A stretch of 64,000 nt of DNA from Alloascoidea africana (Eukaryota > Ascomycota > Alloascoideomycetes > Alloascoideales > Alloascoideaceae). A program made the translations under genes and the position numbers. This document shows, one piece after another, positions 11,962-24,200 of the stretch. The stretch is taken from the NCBI GenBank assembly GCA_030581615.1, contig JAKTTT010000050.1, forward strand, positions 1-64,000, in the 5' to 3' direction. The notes under the pieces were generated by a model, which searched no databases, was not told where the DNA came from, and worked only from the letters and a program-made list of their open reading frames with translations. Each line of letters opens with the position of its first letter. The stretch's first letter is position 1.

Positions 11962-12079
11962 GATAAGTGTAGGAAAAATAAGCGTTGGCCCGTACATGTC
12001 CCTGCATAAGAGGCAGGACTCTGATTGGCACGCGGGGACGATGAGGCTAGGGTTTCGGCAAGAAAAACGTTGTCTTATC
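11962..12079. promoter_or_regulatory. pair of GATAAG sites upstream of DIP5
   Basis: GATAAG occurs at 11962-11967 (+) and as CTTATC at 12074-12079, about 310 and 200 bp before the DIP5 start codon. In yeasts such sites bind the GATA factors Gln3/Gat1, which activate amino-acid permeases under poor nitrogen. The hexamer is short, so regulation is inferred from motif plus gene identity. Confidence 0.4.
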
Positions 12080-12168
12080 ATTCTCCACGCTTTAGAGGAT
12101 CTTCGACTGTGAAACAGAGAAGAATAAATGTTCAATGATGGTTACAGAAGCATTGACCGAAGAGAAAG

Positions 12169-12175
12169 TATAAAG
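12169..12175 (+). promoter_or_regulatory. TATA box of DIP5
   Basis: TATAAAG lies 109 bp before the DIP5 ATG, followed by a pyrimidine-rich tract typical of yeast start sites. A TATA-containing, strongly regulated promoter fits a nitrogen-responsive permease. Confidence 0.45.
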
Positions 12176-12277
12176 ACTTCTTTATATTCTGTTTCTTTCC
12201 CCCTGTCTTGTGCACTCTCTGGTTGTGTTCTTGTCTTTCAGTAGTCTCTCTAATACCCCCCGTCAACTACACAAATC

Positions 12278-13969
12278 ATGAATAAGGATCCGGAAAAATT
12301 GGTCAGTCCTCCATCGTTGGAGCAGGACTTCATTGTCAAAGATGAGATGATTCTTCAAGGTCAGGAAGAAAGCCACCTAAAACGAGATCTCAAAGCCCGT
12401 CACATCACTATGATTGCCATTGGCGGAGCTATAGGAACAGGCTTGGTTATTGGAACAGGCTCAGCATTGGTAACGGCAGGCCCCGGTGCAATCTTTATCG
12501 CCTACACTCTTGTTGGATTAACTGTTTACATGGTCATGTGTGCTCTCGGAGAAATGGCAACTTACCTGCCGCTTCCCGAAGGATTTTCCGGTTATGCTTC
12601 TCGTTTCATGGATCCTTGTCTAGGGTTCACTATTGGATACACATATTGGATGAAATACATTATTGTTTGTCCTAATCAGCTAGTGGCTTCAGCGCTTGTT
12701 GTTCAGTATTGGATCTCGCCAGATGATGTGAACCCCGGAGTTTGGATTTCCATAGTACTCGTCATCATTGTTCTAATCAACTTGGTTGGGGTCAAATACT
12801 TTGGTGAATTTGAATTCTGGCTCTCAAGTTTAAAAGTAGTAACAATTTTAGGACTAATTGTCCTTCTTTTTGTCATTACGCTTGGCGGGGCACCAACTCA
12901 TGATAGGATCGGATTCAGATACTGGCAGGACCCAGGAGCATTTAAAGAATTCACCAAGGCATCAGATGGAATACATATCAAGGGCGACAAAGGACGATTT
13001 GTTTCCTTTGCTTCTGTTCTTGTGACTGCGGTTTTCGCGTACTTGGGAACAGAATTAGTCGGTGTCACAGTCGGTGAAGCACAAAACCCAAGGAGAAACA
13101 TCCCAAGAGCAATTAAACTGACCTTCTACCGAATCTGCTTGTTCTATTGTGTATCAGTTTTGTTGTTGGGCATGTGTGTAGCTTACGACGATAAGCACCT
13201 GGCGTTTGCTTCGAAAAGCAGCACATCTGCTGCTGCTTCGCCTTTTGTGGTTGCAATCAAGAACGCCAAGATCGGAGGTCTTGACCATGTTCTGAACGCC
13301 TGTATTCTGTTATTTGTTATTTCTGCTTCTAATTCCGACCTTTACATTGCCACTCGAACGCTTTACGGGTTGGCGATCAACGGGTGGGCTCCCAGATTCT
13401 TGAGATACACAAACAGGAATGGTGTACCAGTTTACTGTCTCCTGGTATCAAGTTTGTTCTGTGGATTGGCATTTATGAGTACATCCTCCTCAGCAAAAAC
13501 TGTGTTCAACTACTTTGTTAATGTCGTCTCTATTTTGGGATTATTGACGTGGATTTCAATCTTAGTCAGTCACATAGGGTTCATGAAGGCCGCAAAAGCC
13601 CAGGGACTGGAAAAAGAGCTTGTTTACACTGCGCCATTCAGACCTTACGGAACATACATTGCTCTTGGATTTTGCATTTTGATTTCTATCTTCAAGAATT
13701 TTACCACATTTATTGGCACATTTGATTACAAGAACTTTATCACTGGATACATTGGCATTCCTGTTTATCTATGTCTGATTTTTGGGTATAAATTTATCAT
13801 GAAGAGCCAAAGAGTTAAGCCAGAAGAGGCAGATATGTACACAGGCAAGGACATAATTGATAGAGAAGAAGAGCTGTTCCTGGCTCAGAATGCCGCCAAA
13901 GAAGCTCAACGCGAAGGAAAGAAGGATGCCAAATGGTTTTATGAAACATTTATCGGTTGGATTTTTTAG
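12278..13969 (+). CDS. DIP5: dicarboxylic amino acid permease (Dip5 type, YAT family)
   Basis: The 563-residue APC/YAT permease matches S. cerevisiae Dip5 along its whole length. Shared blocks include LKARHITMIAIGGAIGTGL in TM1, NQLVASALVVQYWIS, NPGVWISI, VGVKYFGEFEFWLSS, RIGFRYWQDPGAFKE, ASPFVVAI and DYKNFITGYIGIPVY. The C-terminus EWFYE..IF type (here KWFYETFIGWIF) is also shared. Dip5 imports glutamate and aspartate at the plasma membrane. The N-terminal tail is shorter than in S. cerevisiae (563 against 608), but keeps several lysines, the usual ubiquitination sites for endocytosis. It sits alone with a long, GATA-bearing promoter. Among YAT members, Dip5 is clearly the nearest by recall of the family sequence. 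Confidence 0.88.
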   Translation: MNKDPEKLVSPPSLEQDFIVKDEMILQGQEESHLKRDLKARHITMIAIGGAIGTGLVIGTGSALVTAGPGAIFIAYTLVGLTVYMVMCALGEMATYLPLPEGFSGYASRFMDPCLGFTIGYTYWMKYIIVCPNQLVASALVVQYWISPDDVNPGVWISIVLVIIVLINLVGVKYFGEFEFWLSSLKVVTILGLIVLLFVITLGGAPTHDRIGFRYWQDPGAFKEFTKASDGIHIKGDKGRFVSFASVLVTAVFAYLGTELVGVTVGEAQNPRRNIPRAIKLTFYRICLFYCVSVLLLGMCVAYDDKHLAFASKSSTSAAASPFVVAIKNAKIGGLDHVLNACILLFVISASNSDLYIATRTLYGLAINGWAPRFLRYTNRNGVPVYCLLVSSLFCGLAFMSTSSSAKTVFNYFVNVVSILGLLTWISILVSHIGFMKAAKAQGLEKELVYTAPFRPYGTYIALGFCILISIFKNFTTFIGTFDYKNFITGYIGIPVYLCLIFGYKFIMKSQRVKPEEADMYTGKDIIDREEELFLAQNAAKEAQREGKKDAKWFYETFIGWIF

Positions 13970-15221
13970 TCGGCGTTATATAGAGATGTCAAATATATAT
14001 CTATTTTTGTTCTCTATTTTTTTTGTATACTTTTCGGTGTGATTCTATATAAGGCTTTTGCATTTTGGTTCACAACTTCGTTGTAGATCTACTTTGGCTT
14101 AAAGATTACCGGAAACGGGAAAAAACACTTTACTGATTCGAAAAGAGTAGCACATGTGACTCTCAGATCGTTTCTGCGTTCATTTTTTCCAGAAGTATCT
14201 AGTTGCGAATTCTAGTAAATTCACTGCAAGTTTGCATTGGCAGAAAAAGGATTGTGAAAAATCACGAACTACAGCTTTGACAACACTTGCAAAATTTCGG
14301 TTTCAGAATTAGTTTCAGATGTAGTCTCATGTTCAGTTTGAATATTATAAAGCTTGTCTCTTATGTAGCAGCGTCTTTCCTTTCAATAGTGCAAATGACA
14401 AGGAGTAGTGACTTTTGAACTTGTGTTTTCTCCCTCTCCCTACCGAATTAATAGGGTTCGTGACGCCACGTAGAAATAAGCCAATTCTTCTTTTAGAAAA
14501 CGTATGAATACAATAGAGGTATACGGGGTTATGAAACAAGGGGCTGTCCAATGCCATCCATTTAAAAAACAGCTCGAAAATGATTGAGATACAAAGGTCA
14601 GCTTGTAATGGTTGTGGCTGGGAGTAAAGATCACTTGGTTATGAAACAGAAAAACTGGACCGAGGGGATTGACTACCCGAGCAAGTAGCTGGAAACTACC
14701 AAGAAAACAGCTGAAAGTGGTCTTCAACTTTTTCCAGAAAACAGCGCTCTGTGCCCAGGGGTAGATTTTTCTTTGACACAAATAATGTAAGATGCAGGAC
14801 TCAGGGACCGCTTACTTCCAGATGATGAGGGTGGTTCTTAGTGGATCAGTCTATGGGCATAGCGCAAAGTGGTTTCGTGAATTATCAACCTATCCTTGTA
14901 CATTATAATAATTCTCTTTTCATTGCCTTTCCTGACTGCATTGTGTTAGCCATTCCAGAGTTTGATTTCTTTATTTTACCTGGGACCCTGCTCTTAATCT
15001 TCTTTTCCTACTCCTTTTTTTCGCTTTCATCGATCACTTTTCAGTTCTACAGTCAAACTCAACAGAGAGGATTGGTTTTTGCCCTTGCTCTTATACCTTT
15101 CACAATATTCGTATACATCTAGCAATACGTTTACATTCAATTCCCACTGTGTAAATCATCTTATCACGTTCTTAAAATTTGGAACTCAATCACAATCAAC
15201 AAAATTCAAAAGTTATCAGCC
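13970..15221. other. intergenic between DIP5 and the Sec7 gene
   Basis: A T-rich tract follows DIP5 and may hold its terminator. The rest, including the frames at 14345-14781 and 14841-15122, shows no recognisable product. The last 100 bp are A/C-rich, as expected for the leader of the gene at 15222. Confidence 0.55.
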
Positions 15222-17126
15222 ATGAGATTTGGTGCTAAAAAATCTGCCACTCAAGTCGATCGCATTAGTCCTCCTATCGATGTGCCAAAAAACAACGGAT
15301 GGCTTGGAAGGCGCTTGAAGAGGAAACCTAGAAGCAATACTATATCGACCCCAACAGCTGCGCCTGGCGCATCAGGGTTGGTGATATCAAACCCCATACT
15401 TAACTATGACAAGAACAAGAATCTATCTGCGTCCCAGATTTCTTCGTCTATGTCAACACGGAGCGAGAAAACTATTCGGAGTAGTCTCACTACCAATACT
15501 TCAACAGGAACCGCACCACAGGTGTTGGTCAAAAAGAACAACGCAAGAAAGAATAAAGTCAAATTCAACGTTTCAACAGAGGAAATCAGCAGGCATGAAA
15601 ATGATGTTCCGAAACCAAAATCTCATACTATTTCACGATGCGCCTCGTCTCAAGAAATCAAGCAACAGTTAATGCCAGATCATAACAGTATCCTTAACTT
15701 CTCAGACTTGTTCTCTGCAATGGATCAAATAGCCCTGAACCCCAATGAAAAGGTTTTATTCAGTACTGGTATGTTCTTAGGCTTTTGATCGTCACTCTTT
15801 GGATCAAAACTAACATTTATGACCATCATTTTAGATCTAAATGAACCAATCAAGTCCCCAGTACTGGGCCCAGCCTCAGGACTACAACACGGCAACTCTT
15901 TGTCTATCAAGAATCCAGAGGGGCTGGCGGAAAAGTTTTTTAACGGCTCTATTCATTCAGTTCCATTCAAAAGCTATTTATCCTGGTTAGGAGGAGAGTA
16001 AGTGAACAAATTTAATACCTGGAAGTTGATTAAGGGCCCCTTCTAACACATTTATTGAAATAGCGGGCTGAAACAGGTTTCAGTGTGCAAGCTCTATATG
16101 GACCACTTCCCATGGTCATATTTTGATCTTTTTGATTCTCTTCACATGCTTTGTGATAACCTTTACATAGACATGGAGAACCCTAACATTGAGCTAGAAC
16201 GGGTACTACGGGCGTTCAGCTCTGTTTGGAGCCGAGAGAACCCAAGTCATCTATTTGGACGGGCAGATGTTGCATACACTGTTGCATATTCTCTTTTCAT
16301 TCTCAATCACAGATATGAAACTGGGAAGAAAACCTCAAGGAGTAGGTTTGTTAAAGGCGTGTCTGCCTTGATCCTCGAAAACGAAATGCAGCCCTCTGTG
16401 CTCAAACATCAGGGAAACAGAGTACACAGTTTGGCACCAATAACCACAAACATGAACGACCATGATTATATACTGTCCGCTTTGGTTAAAGGAGGTGCTA
16501 AACATTCTACTGCTGGCGCCGTTAATGGAAAACATGGGGCCAAGCCTAAGCATAGATATTCTTCGACTGGCGTGAGAATATCTTCGGACAGCGAAGATGA
16601 AGATACCAATGACCGATCTGCCAAGAAACTTCAAAGAAGAAGCTTCTCCAGACTTAGAAATAAGCGCAAGAGTGGCAGAAAATCTTCCACAACCAAACCA
16701 GACTCCGAAGCACTTAATGGGTTCAGAGAGAAGGCGAATAGCTCTACTCCTTCTCTGAATGATGTATCGGCAGCTTCCACAGCGCCTTCAACGCCAACAT
16801 CTGCCGTGTCATGCACAGATAACGAAGGCGATTATGACGGGTACGAAACTGACTCTAGAATCTCGGGAGTCATCTCAAACTCTTCCTGCTCTACTCTAGA
16901 CTCGAAAAAGTCTTTAACTACAAGCGAAAAAGCATCCAGGTTACACTCGGTTGTGAACGCCACGATTCAATCTATGAATAGTGCGGAATACCAAACCAGC
17001 TCACTTGTTATTGATTCTGAATGGATCAAGAAGGCGGAGCAGGTATTGGGGATTTATCACTATAGTTTGAAAAAGAGGCCGTTTGGGAAAGCCGAGGTTA
17101 AAAACACAGGTGCTTTTTCAAGTTAA
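15222..17126 (+). CDS. Sec7-domain ARF guanine-nucleotide exchange factor (Yel1/Syt1-like)
   Basis: Three exons, 15222-15768, 15835-15997 and 16064-17126, encode 590 residues. The 66-nt introns have GTATGT and GTAAGT donors and ACTAAC or TCTAAC branch sites, and splicing restores one frame. Exons 2-3 encode a Sec7 domain (about 205-360). It has a YMDHFPW block, a region containing Glu275 (LYIDMENPN) in the place of the catalytic glutamate finger, then RENPSHLFGRADVAYTVAYS, the conserved NP...A.Y..AYS helix. Sec7 proteins catalyse GDP/GTP exchange on ARF GTPases. The flanks are Ser/Arg-rich and low complexity. I see no clear PH domain. Small size and divergence point to the Yel1/Syt1 group rather than Gea or Sec7; the exact orthologue is open. 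Confidence 0.75.
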
Positions 17127-17521
17127 GAATGAATTTGAGTTTCCATCAGATCTATCAATTCTCTTTTTTTTTTTTCAATAGAAAAGGTTTGTGTTTGCTG
17201 TATTTTTGTTTTGAATCAACTTATTATGTCCACGTTACAGGTTTATCGCGCTCTTTGATTTAAGTTTTGATACATTTCACCTGTTTGCTGTCTATCATTC
17301 AGATTATACTTCTGATTACAAGATCGCCAAAGAAACTATTGGCGTTCTGGTTCCCAGTCTATCTCTGTGCCGGTTAGAGAATTAAAAATCTCATGTATAT
17401 TGTACTTATGTTACTACTACTGTTTACTTGCAATCTAGTTCTTGATTTTTGAAGTGTAAAAAAAGTGACACCTGTAAAAACTTTCTGAAATCAATGTTGG
17501 TTATGTGCCTAGAAACAGCGA

Positions 17522-19323
17522 TTAAAAGTGCATTGCCTTTTCCGAGAATGGGCTAAAAACAAGTTTGAGATTTAGAGGGCACAGAGGTCCGCTCTTCCCG
17601 AAAATGTTAGTATCTTCATTGTTTCATAAATGTGTTAAGCAATACTTACTGGTGTCATTTTGTCTTTCCAAGCCTTTTCACTTGGCAAACTCCATTCAAA
17701 CTTGGGTAAAAGTTGAGAAAATAAAAACCTGGTTTCAGTTAGAGCGAATTTTTCACCCAGACAAGCCCGTGAACCACCGTGAAAGGCAATGAGACCTGCA
17801 CTTCGTTTCATGGTTCTGTACATGCTATTGACTTCTTCAATGGTTGTACCCCAGCGCTCTGGTTTAAACTTGTTAATATCCTTGCTTATTAGTTCCCGCT
17901 CAGAACTGTGAACATTAGCTGTAGGTGCCCAGGTCCCAAAATCCCTTCCCGCTCCGTAAGCTGAATAACCGACATAGACATCCTTAGGGATGACAATACC
18001 ATCTCCTAGATGAGTCACTTTCGACGTCTTTCTGTTGATAATCTGGGGAAGGGGTGGATACAACCTGAGACATTCGTAAATCACAGAGTTTAACAATGGA
18101 AGCTGCAAAAGAGCAGTAGATAGTTGTAGAGCTTCTTCTTCGGTGTCAGTTGCAGAAGTCTTAACTGTAAGGATTTCTTGACGGAGCTCAGACTGTAACC
18201 TCTGTGTGGATTTTAGTGTTCCGGTTAGTTTTTTTAATTCAAAAAATTCATAGCTTTATGACAGCTCACCTTGTGCTTTGCCAATACATATAGCATACTA
18301 GCAATCAAGAGTTGAGGGTTTTCATGCCCAGCAACAAATACAATAACTGAATTATCCTGAAATTGTTTATTGTTCAAAAGACCTGATTCAGCGGCAGAAA
18401 CAAGTCGCTCACCAACTGTCGCCTTTTCATAGTCTTCGTTACTCCATGCTTTTACTTTTGAAGAATTGGCGTTTGTAATTTCCTTGCATAAGCTTTGGGA
18501 AAAGTCTTTAATTTGTCTTCTTACCCTGGAACGACTGGGTATAGGGAAGTTATCAAGCACTGGAAAGTTCAAGTATATCGGCTTGAAGATTTCTTTCTTC
18601 AAAGAAAGCTGTTGAAGGTGAATTCTAGAGTCTGAGATTTCCAAAGTCTAATAAAGTTTAGTAAGTAATTTTGAATCAGAACCAGAAGTCAGAATATGTT
18701 ACCTTAAAATCCGTTCCTAGAAGCAATTCAGAAACATTGGCTAATGTATATCTTTGAATAAACGGAATGACAGCAATGTTGTTTTCGTTTTCGTTTTCTT
18801 CACTTTTCTTGTTTGCAAAAGTTCCAGATACATCATTTTGGATCAACTGAGTAAACTTTTTGGAGTTGATTAAAAAACGATCTGGCTCAAAGTGCTTTTG
18901 CAATCCAGGTTTCACAAATCTCCTGTATAGTTTCCAATCTTCTCCATGTGCGCTTATGATGTTATCTCCAGTGTATGCTGCTAGAACGCTATTGGGGATT
19001 TTCTTCTGATTCCCACTTTTTGTGTAAACCTCTAGATTCCTAAAAATACTTTGTAGATATTCGGGCTTCGAGACAAGTATATTCCATCTTGATCCAAAAT
19101 ATATTTTAACAGCTCCAGAGGTTTCTAAAGGACCAGCAAGGTATTTCTTGAATATGTATTCTTGATCAATATCAGAATTCCATTTGAATAGCGATAGAAA
19201 GGTTACGTAAAACGGAATAGTGGGGATAGACTTGGGCAAATTTGAAGGTGGAAAGACCACTTTGTAGATAGCGCTTGTTATGAAAACGATGATGAAGAGT
19301 AGTATTATTGGTGTCGCTATCAT
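17522..19323 (-). CDS. DIT2: cytochrome P450 CYP56 type, dityrosine synthesis
   Basis: Four exons on the - strand (19323-18703, 18647-18270, 18201-17650, 17593-17522) encode 540 residues; the introns of 55, 68 and 56 nt all sit in phase 0. The product is strikingly like S. cerevisiae Dit2: IPTIPFYV, GAVKIYFGSRWNILVS, SGNQKKIP, AAYTGDN, FVAGHENPQLL, KPERWGT and a C-terminal GPLCPLNLKL encoded by the last short exon. P450 hallmarks are present: an N-terminal membrane anchor, the ExxR motif (E376-R379) and the heme loop FHGGSRACLGE with Cys480. Dit2 couples N-formyltyrosine into N,N-bisformyl dityrosine for the outer spore wall, so the host probably makes such a wall layer. The usual divergent partner DIT1 is not adjacent. 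The donor before the second exon is the unusual GTAACA. Confidence 0.88.
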
Positions 19324-19620
19324 ATTGAAGCAATAACTATAGAAGCACTTAATCTAGAGTATGGTGAAAGAAAGGTCCAAGCATGAGCTTGGGAGTTCTG
19401 TGATGGCTTCAGGTTCACAAAGGCAAAATTTAAATGTATAAAAGCAACTTCAAATCACAGAGCAAATACAAAAGCAGCGCGAGTTAAAAAAGCCAATCTA
19501 TTTGCTATATTCTGTATCTATCAGTGGGTAAAGCAAGTAAAAAGAATCAAAGAACAAAAAGGAACTAGCCATAAACATCAATAAACTATGCACAAAAACA
19601 TCCCCCTAAATCAAATCACT

Positions 19621-20895
19621 CTACACTTTTAACCCGCTTCTTTCCAAAACCTGAACCACTACTCCATTACCATCATCTCCAGAGTCAACATCCCAGATGC
19701 GGACACACAAATGTGAGAGTTGCACGGGAAGTTGAGACCTAATCAACTCGTTGAATCTTTCAGAAAGGGTGAATCGTTTTATTGTATACTCAAGATCAAG
19801 AAACTGTACCGCTGGGAACATTTGTGGCACTCGATAAGGATAGGGCCAGGTACAGTTAATCAATTTCAGAACTGTGATCTTTGTCCCTGGGATCGAAATC
19901 TTTACAGCTGGAGAAGAAGGTATATAGTCTGATTTTGTTGCAGGTCTAAAGTCATGATCGTGTGTTACGTCGAACTTGTGCAGTTCTAGTTTGCTTAAAC
20001 CAGGGAATGCTATTAGATGGGAGACTTCAAAACTCTGAAATTCATCTGAATCGGTGCTTCGTTTCCGCCTTTTCGTTTCTACTTGTCGATTCAAGCCAAC
20101 AACAGCGGACGTGTTGGAACGAGGCCCCGAGTAACATTTCAGACTTTCAACCTGGCCACTCGTTTTCAAATATTTTAACCAGTTCGACGACCCATACAGA
20201 CAAAGAGACAGTTCTTTTATTGATTGAAATTGATTCAAACAGTAGGATAGCGTATCGACTCTATGCCATTCGCTCCAAGCATCTGTGTCCGTTATAACAA
20301 GCGCTTTGCAGGTATGGAGAAGCTTGTTAATAAAATTGTCATTGATCTGTATTTTCCCATGCTTGACCACACCGACCTTGCACTTAGCATTGTAATTTGA
20401 GGCCACGGCTGTTTTCGTTGCAGCCTCTTTCTTCCCTGGCAACAGTAGATACTCCAGTTCGGCCCAGCCTGAATAAACCGTTTGAAACAAGAACGGAAAC
20501 ACTTGGATTCGCATCGCTTGACTCGTCATACTCATATTTAGCAGATCGGGATGCGAAATGTATCCGACTATGATCCCTACAATCTCTTGTGGAAGCTCGA
20601 GGATCCGTGCTGGGGAGTCCTCGGAAATCACCACCTCTGATCTCGATCCTACTTCTAACTCTGATTCGGCTTTTGGTTCCTCTTCTGATTCTAATCGTCT
20701 TTGTTGTCGTTTCCGTGCTGGTTCTGACTCAATAGCTACCGATCTCGGAATATGGTGCACCTTGTTCATAGTATCTATTGATCCAATGCGACGATTAAAC
20801 AAAATAGGAGACGGATGACCAGACTCTTCAACCCTCATTCGTTTGCAGCTTTGCTCAAAGTTGAGAGAGTAGTTCTCATTGCACGTTGTTATCAT
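19621..20895 (-). CDS. F-box protein of unknown target
   Basis: The 424-residue frame opens with a basic, Glu/Arg-rich region. An F-box follows at about 98-140 (ILELPQEIVGIIVGYISHPD, then LNMSMTSQAMR), which should bind Skp1. The rest contains loosely spaced leucine-rich stretches (LSKLELHKFDV, ITVLKLINCTW, VQFLDLEY, LSHLCVRIWDV), suggesting an LRR-like substrate-binding half. I do not recognise a named orthologue. The frame continues upstream to a GTG at 20985, so I used the first ATG; a small upstream exon cannot be excluded because genes here often have tiny first exons. It lies 297 bp upstream of DIT2 on the same strand. Confidence 0.7.
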   Translation of the reverse strand: MITTCNENYSLNFEQSCKRMRVEESGHPSPILFNRRIGSIDTMNKVHHIPRSVAIESEPARKRQQRRLESEEEPKAESELEVGSRSEVVISEDSPARILELPQEIVGIIVGYISHPDLLNMSMTSQAMRIQVFPFLFQTVYSGWAELEYLLLPGKKEAATKTAVASNYNAKCKVGVVKHGKIQINDNFINKLLHTCKALVITDTDAWSEWHRVDTLSYCLNQFQSIKELSLCLYGSSNWLKYLKTSGQVESLKCYSGPRSNTSAVVGLNRQVETKRRKRSTDSDEFQSFEVSHLIAFPGLSKLELHKFDVTHDHDFRPATKSDYIPSSPAVKISIPGTKITVLKLINCTWPYPYRVPQMFPAVQFLDLEYTIKRFTLSERFNELIRSQLPVQLSHLCVRIWDVDSGDDGNGVVVQVLERSGLKV

Positions 20896-21275
20896 CTTGG
20901 GGGAACTGGTTTTTGTTGGGTTGGGAACTCGATGATACTTGAGAAAGTTTGAGCAGTAGTAATGGTGATAACGACGCCCCCACACGCATACTTGTAACTG
21001 ATGGAGTCATACATACACTATCTCTCCGTCCCATTCGCAAGAAAATATACATTCGAAAAAAGAACTCTTGTGAAAAAGAGATGCGCAAAGCAAAAACGTA
21101 CTACTATATAACATGCTTAACAGAGATATACATATATATAAACATACCAAAAAAAGGAATTTGCGAACAAAACGAAAGTCGAAAAATATTAACAAAAGAA
21201 GTCTAAGCCAGGTAAAATATATATAGTGTCCATAGTATCTATCGGTTCATCTTCATCCTCCCAATATCCCAAAGG

Positions 21276-24200
21276 CTAAGTGGAAACCTGAACCCGAAGT
21301 TGTGGCTGAGAGCCATTTCTCGTACAAGTCTGGTCCGAAACCTTGTCCTCTTCACCAATAGCTTCACTTTCAAGTTCGTCGTCTTCAACGAGAGCCGTAA
21401 CTTCCAACTGAGGCATTGTCTTGGGTGAAGATGAAGGAGGCTCGATGAACTGGCTAATTCGCCAATACTTGTCCAGAGGATCGTCTCCTCCCCCACTGTG
21501 GTATCGCCACATTTCATAAAATAACCATTCTTGCATTTTCAAAATCGGTTCGATATCACTGTATTTTATAGTTTTATCGCCAGCATCCCCATTCATCGGG
21601 ATACCGTTGCCGCCATCATCTGAAAACTTGGAAGCAAGTTGAAACCGTTGCATGCCTCCAATTATTTTGGTCATAATTCTATACTTTTCAAAATTGATCA
21701 CTTTTGCTGGTTGAGCCAAGTTCCCATCACCAAAACCTTCTTTATCTTTAACACCCGGTGTAATGTTCCTGTACTTTGGATTCCCATCATGTGCAAATAT
21801 CAAATCATTCAGGATCAAGCCGATATAGGGTACACAGCATGATCGTTCATCAACATTTTTCAAATATCCTCTATAAACTCCAAAATTCTTGTCAGGGGTA
21901 ATCAGCTTTACCAACTCGTTAAAAAGTTTAATGTCTGTTTCCGGTAACAAATGCCAAATTCTTGCGATTCTGCTTATTGCACTAGACTGTAGAGCCGTCA
22001 TGATTGAGGTTAAACTACTAAAGTTGTTCAACTCGAGACAGGAATGTGCAATATGAATCCAGTTTTGCAAGATTCTACTACGCAATTTCAAAGGTTTATC
22101 ATCTTCCAAAATGCTACCACAAACCAAGCAACTCAACTGGTTTGAAAACAATAAAATGCGGTTGAAATTCGGGGCCTGGTTCAAATGCTTGTTCTTTTTC
22201 TCGAAATTCTGGTTTAGAAATTCTTCAGGTTCGATGCTTGTGAAAAGATAATCCTCGATAAGTGTCAATTGTTTTGCAACATCCAAAAAGTTGAACTCTG
22301 TTAAATGTGGGAAAACAGTGACTTGCTTCATGTATCGCTTATAAACGCCATTATCCACGTTGCTTGTCTCTGCAAGAAGCTGCCAAGTTTTCAACACATT
22401 CACCAAACTGAAATTTGAACCAGGCTCAAGTCCTAATTCAAGTCCAGTAGCTTCTGCAATTGTGGCTATATTCTCCCTGTAAATGGTCACTGCTTCGATT
22501 AAAAGTTGGGACTGTTGTGGATTTAAAAGAAGCGACTCATTGTCCTCGCCTCTTTCCAATTCTTGTGTAGATGGTGCATCCAACAAACCGTTCAACAGTT
22601 CGCCTTGATAAGGATAGGGCTCAACAAATCTTGGAACTATCTGGGTATGTGCAAAACGAACAAATCTGATACCGTCTCCAGATTCATTTTCTTGCTCCTC
22701 TTCACTTTCTGCCAGATCGGTGTATAACCGGGCTGCCAATTCCAAAATAACTAGTGACTCAATTGGCATCAACAAGCTCATTGACTCATTCGCAAAGTTA
22801 ACAATCGTCCCCAAAAATGGAGAATCTCGTTTCTTGTCCCAATACGACTCAAGCCAAGTTTTAAAAGAGTAATAAACCATTCTTCGTCGCGTCTCCCCTA
22901 TATCTATCGTTTCTTCTCTCCTTTTGGGTCCTTTCAATCCCAACCGTGGTTGAAACATTGTTGACATGTAATGGTATCGATGTATCAGCGCTTCGACTAG
23001 CTGTCCTGCTGAAGCGAACATTCTAAAAAACAAAAAAAATGTCGAAATAAAAAGTTGATCAGGAAAATCATATTCATTTGTTAAATGCTTTACCAATGCC
23101 TCAAATGTTCCTCCAATAACAAGACCTTCATCGTTAAGAAGTAGCTGCTCGTCAACTGGTACACCTCTCCATGTCCCCTTTCCGTCACTTTCTTCTTCAG
23201 CTTCCATTTGCAATTGTTTTTTATGTCTCTTGATGCTCAATGCACGTTGTCTCCATTGATGCTGCAGTGATGATGTCGATTTGGAAATGCCACTCTTTAA
23301 GAACGAATACCGGGATGAGAATGGGAAACTACTCTCATTTTCGCTGTTTGCTCCACTCCCAGTTCCATTCTCGTCGTTCCCATTATTGTACTGATGATGA
23401 TGATGATGATTAAGATGATGGATGCGAAGTGTAGGAGGCTGTAATCCCCATTTGGGTATCCTGGTTTCGTCATCTAGGTAATCCACATTTGATGACAACC
23501 TTCTTGTATTGAACTTTTTCAGATTTGCAGAAGGACCATGGCCAAGACAATAGGAAACAAACTCGCTTTGTTTGATCGCAATCTTCCCAAAATCTGTATA
23601 CACGGGTCCTTCAGCTAGACGAAAGTTCCCAATGGTATCGGTCAATTTTCGAAAGTTGTAAGCTAATTTTGCAACAGCCCTAATCATCTGACAGGATACA
23701 CATATCAAAAGCTTGCTTTGTTTCGACATTTCTTGCCACTCTTTCCCAGGTTCTGCCGCATTTTCAACATCCAGTTTCATTTTTTCCTTTTTCGCTCCAG
23801 CATTTTGCAAGGTTTGGTTAACAACATCCTGGATAGCCTTTAAAACGTTTTTCATGAGTTGCGGAATCGTTATGTAATCCTGAATCACCTGAAGTGCAAC
23901 TTTCTTCTTGGCAGCATTCACAGGAATGCTTTTGATGCAGATGAGAATTTCTCTACAGATTGTGATGCATTGCTTTGCTATTGTCTCAACATGGCAGCAG
24001 GCAAAAGGGTTATCGTCGATAAGCTGTATTCTTCCTGCGAAAAGAGCCAAGTAAGAAATTAGGGTTGCTTCGAGTTCGTTTATCCGGCTATTTGCCATTG
24101 GCGATTTACGTAGTAAAGGAATTTTGTGCCTTGGCGGCTCCAAAAGTTGGTCTGCAGAGCGTGAATGTGTAAGGATTGGCTTTCGTACTGGTGCGAGAGA

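Larger units (their letters stand above)
10384..12277. other. intergenic between CDC4 and DIP5
   Basis: Nearly 1.9 kb without a supportable gene. The frame at 11459-11740 has no domain or homologue I recognise. The right end is a long promoter for the permease, with GATA-type sites and a TATA box listed separately. Confidence 0.6.
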
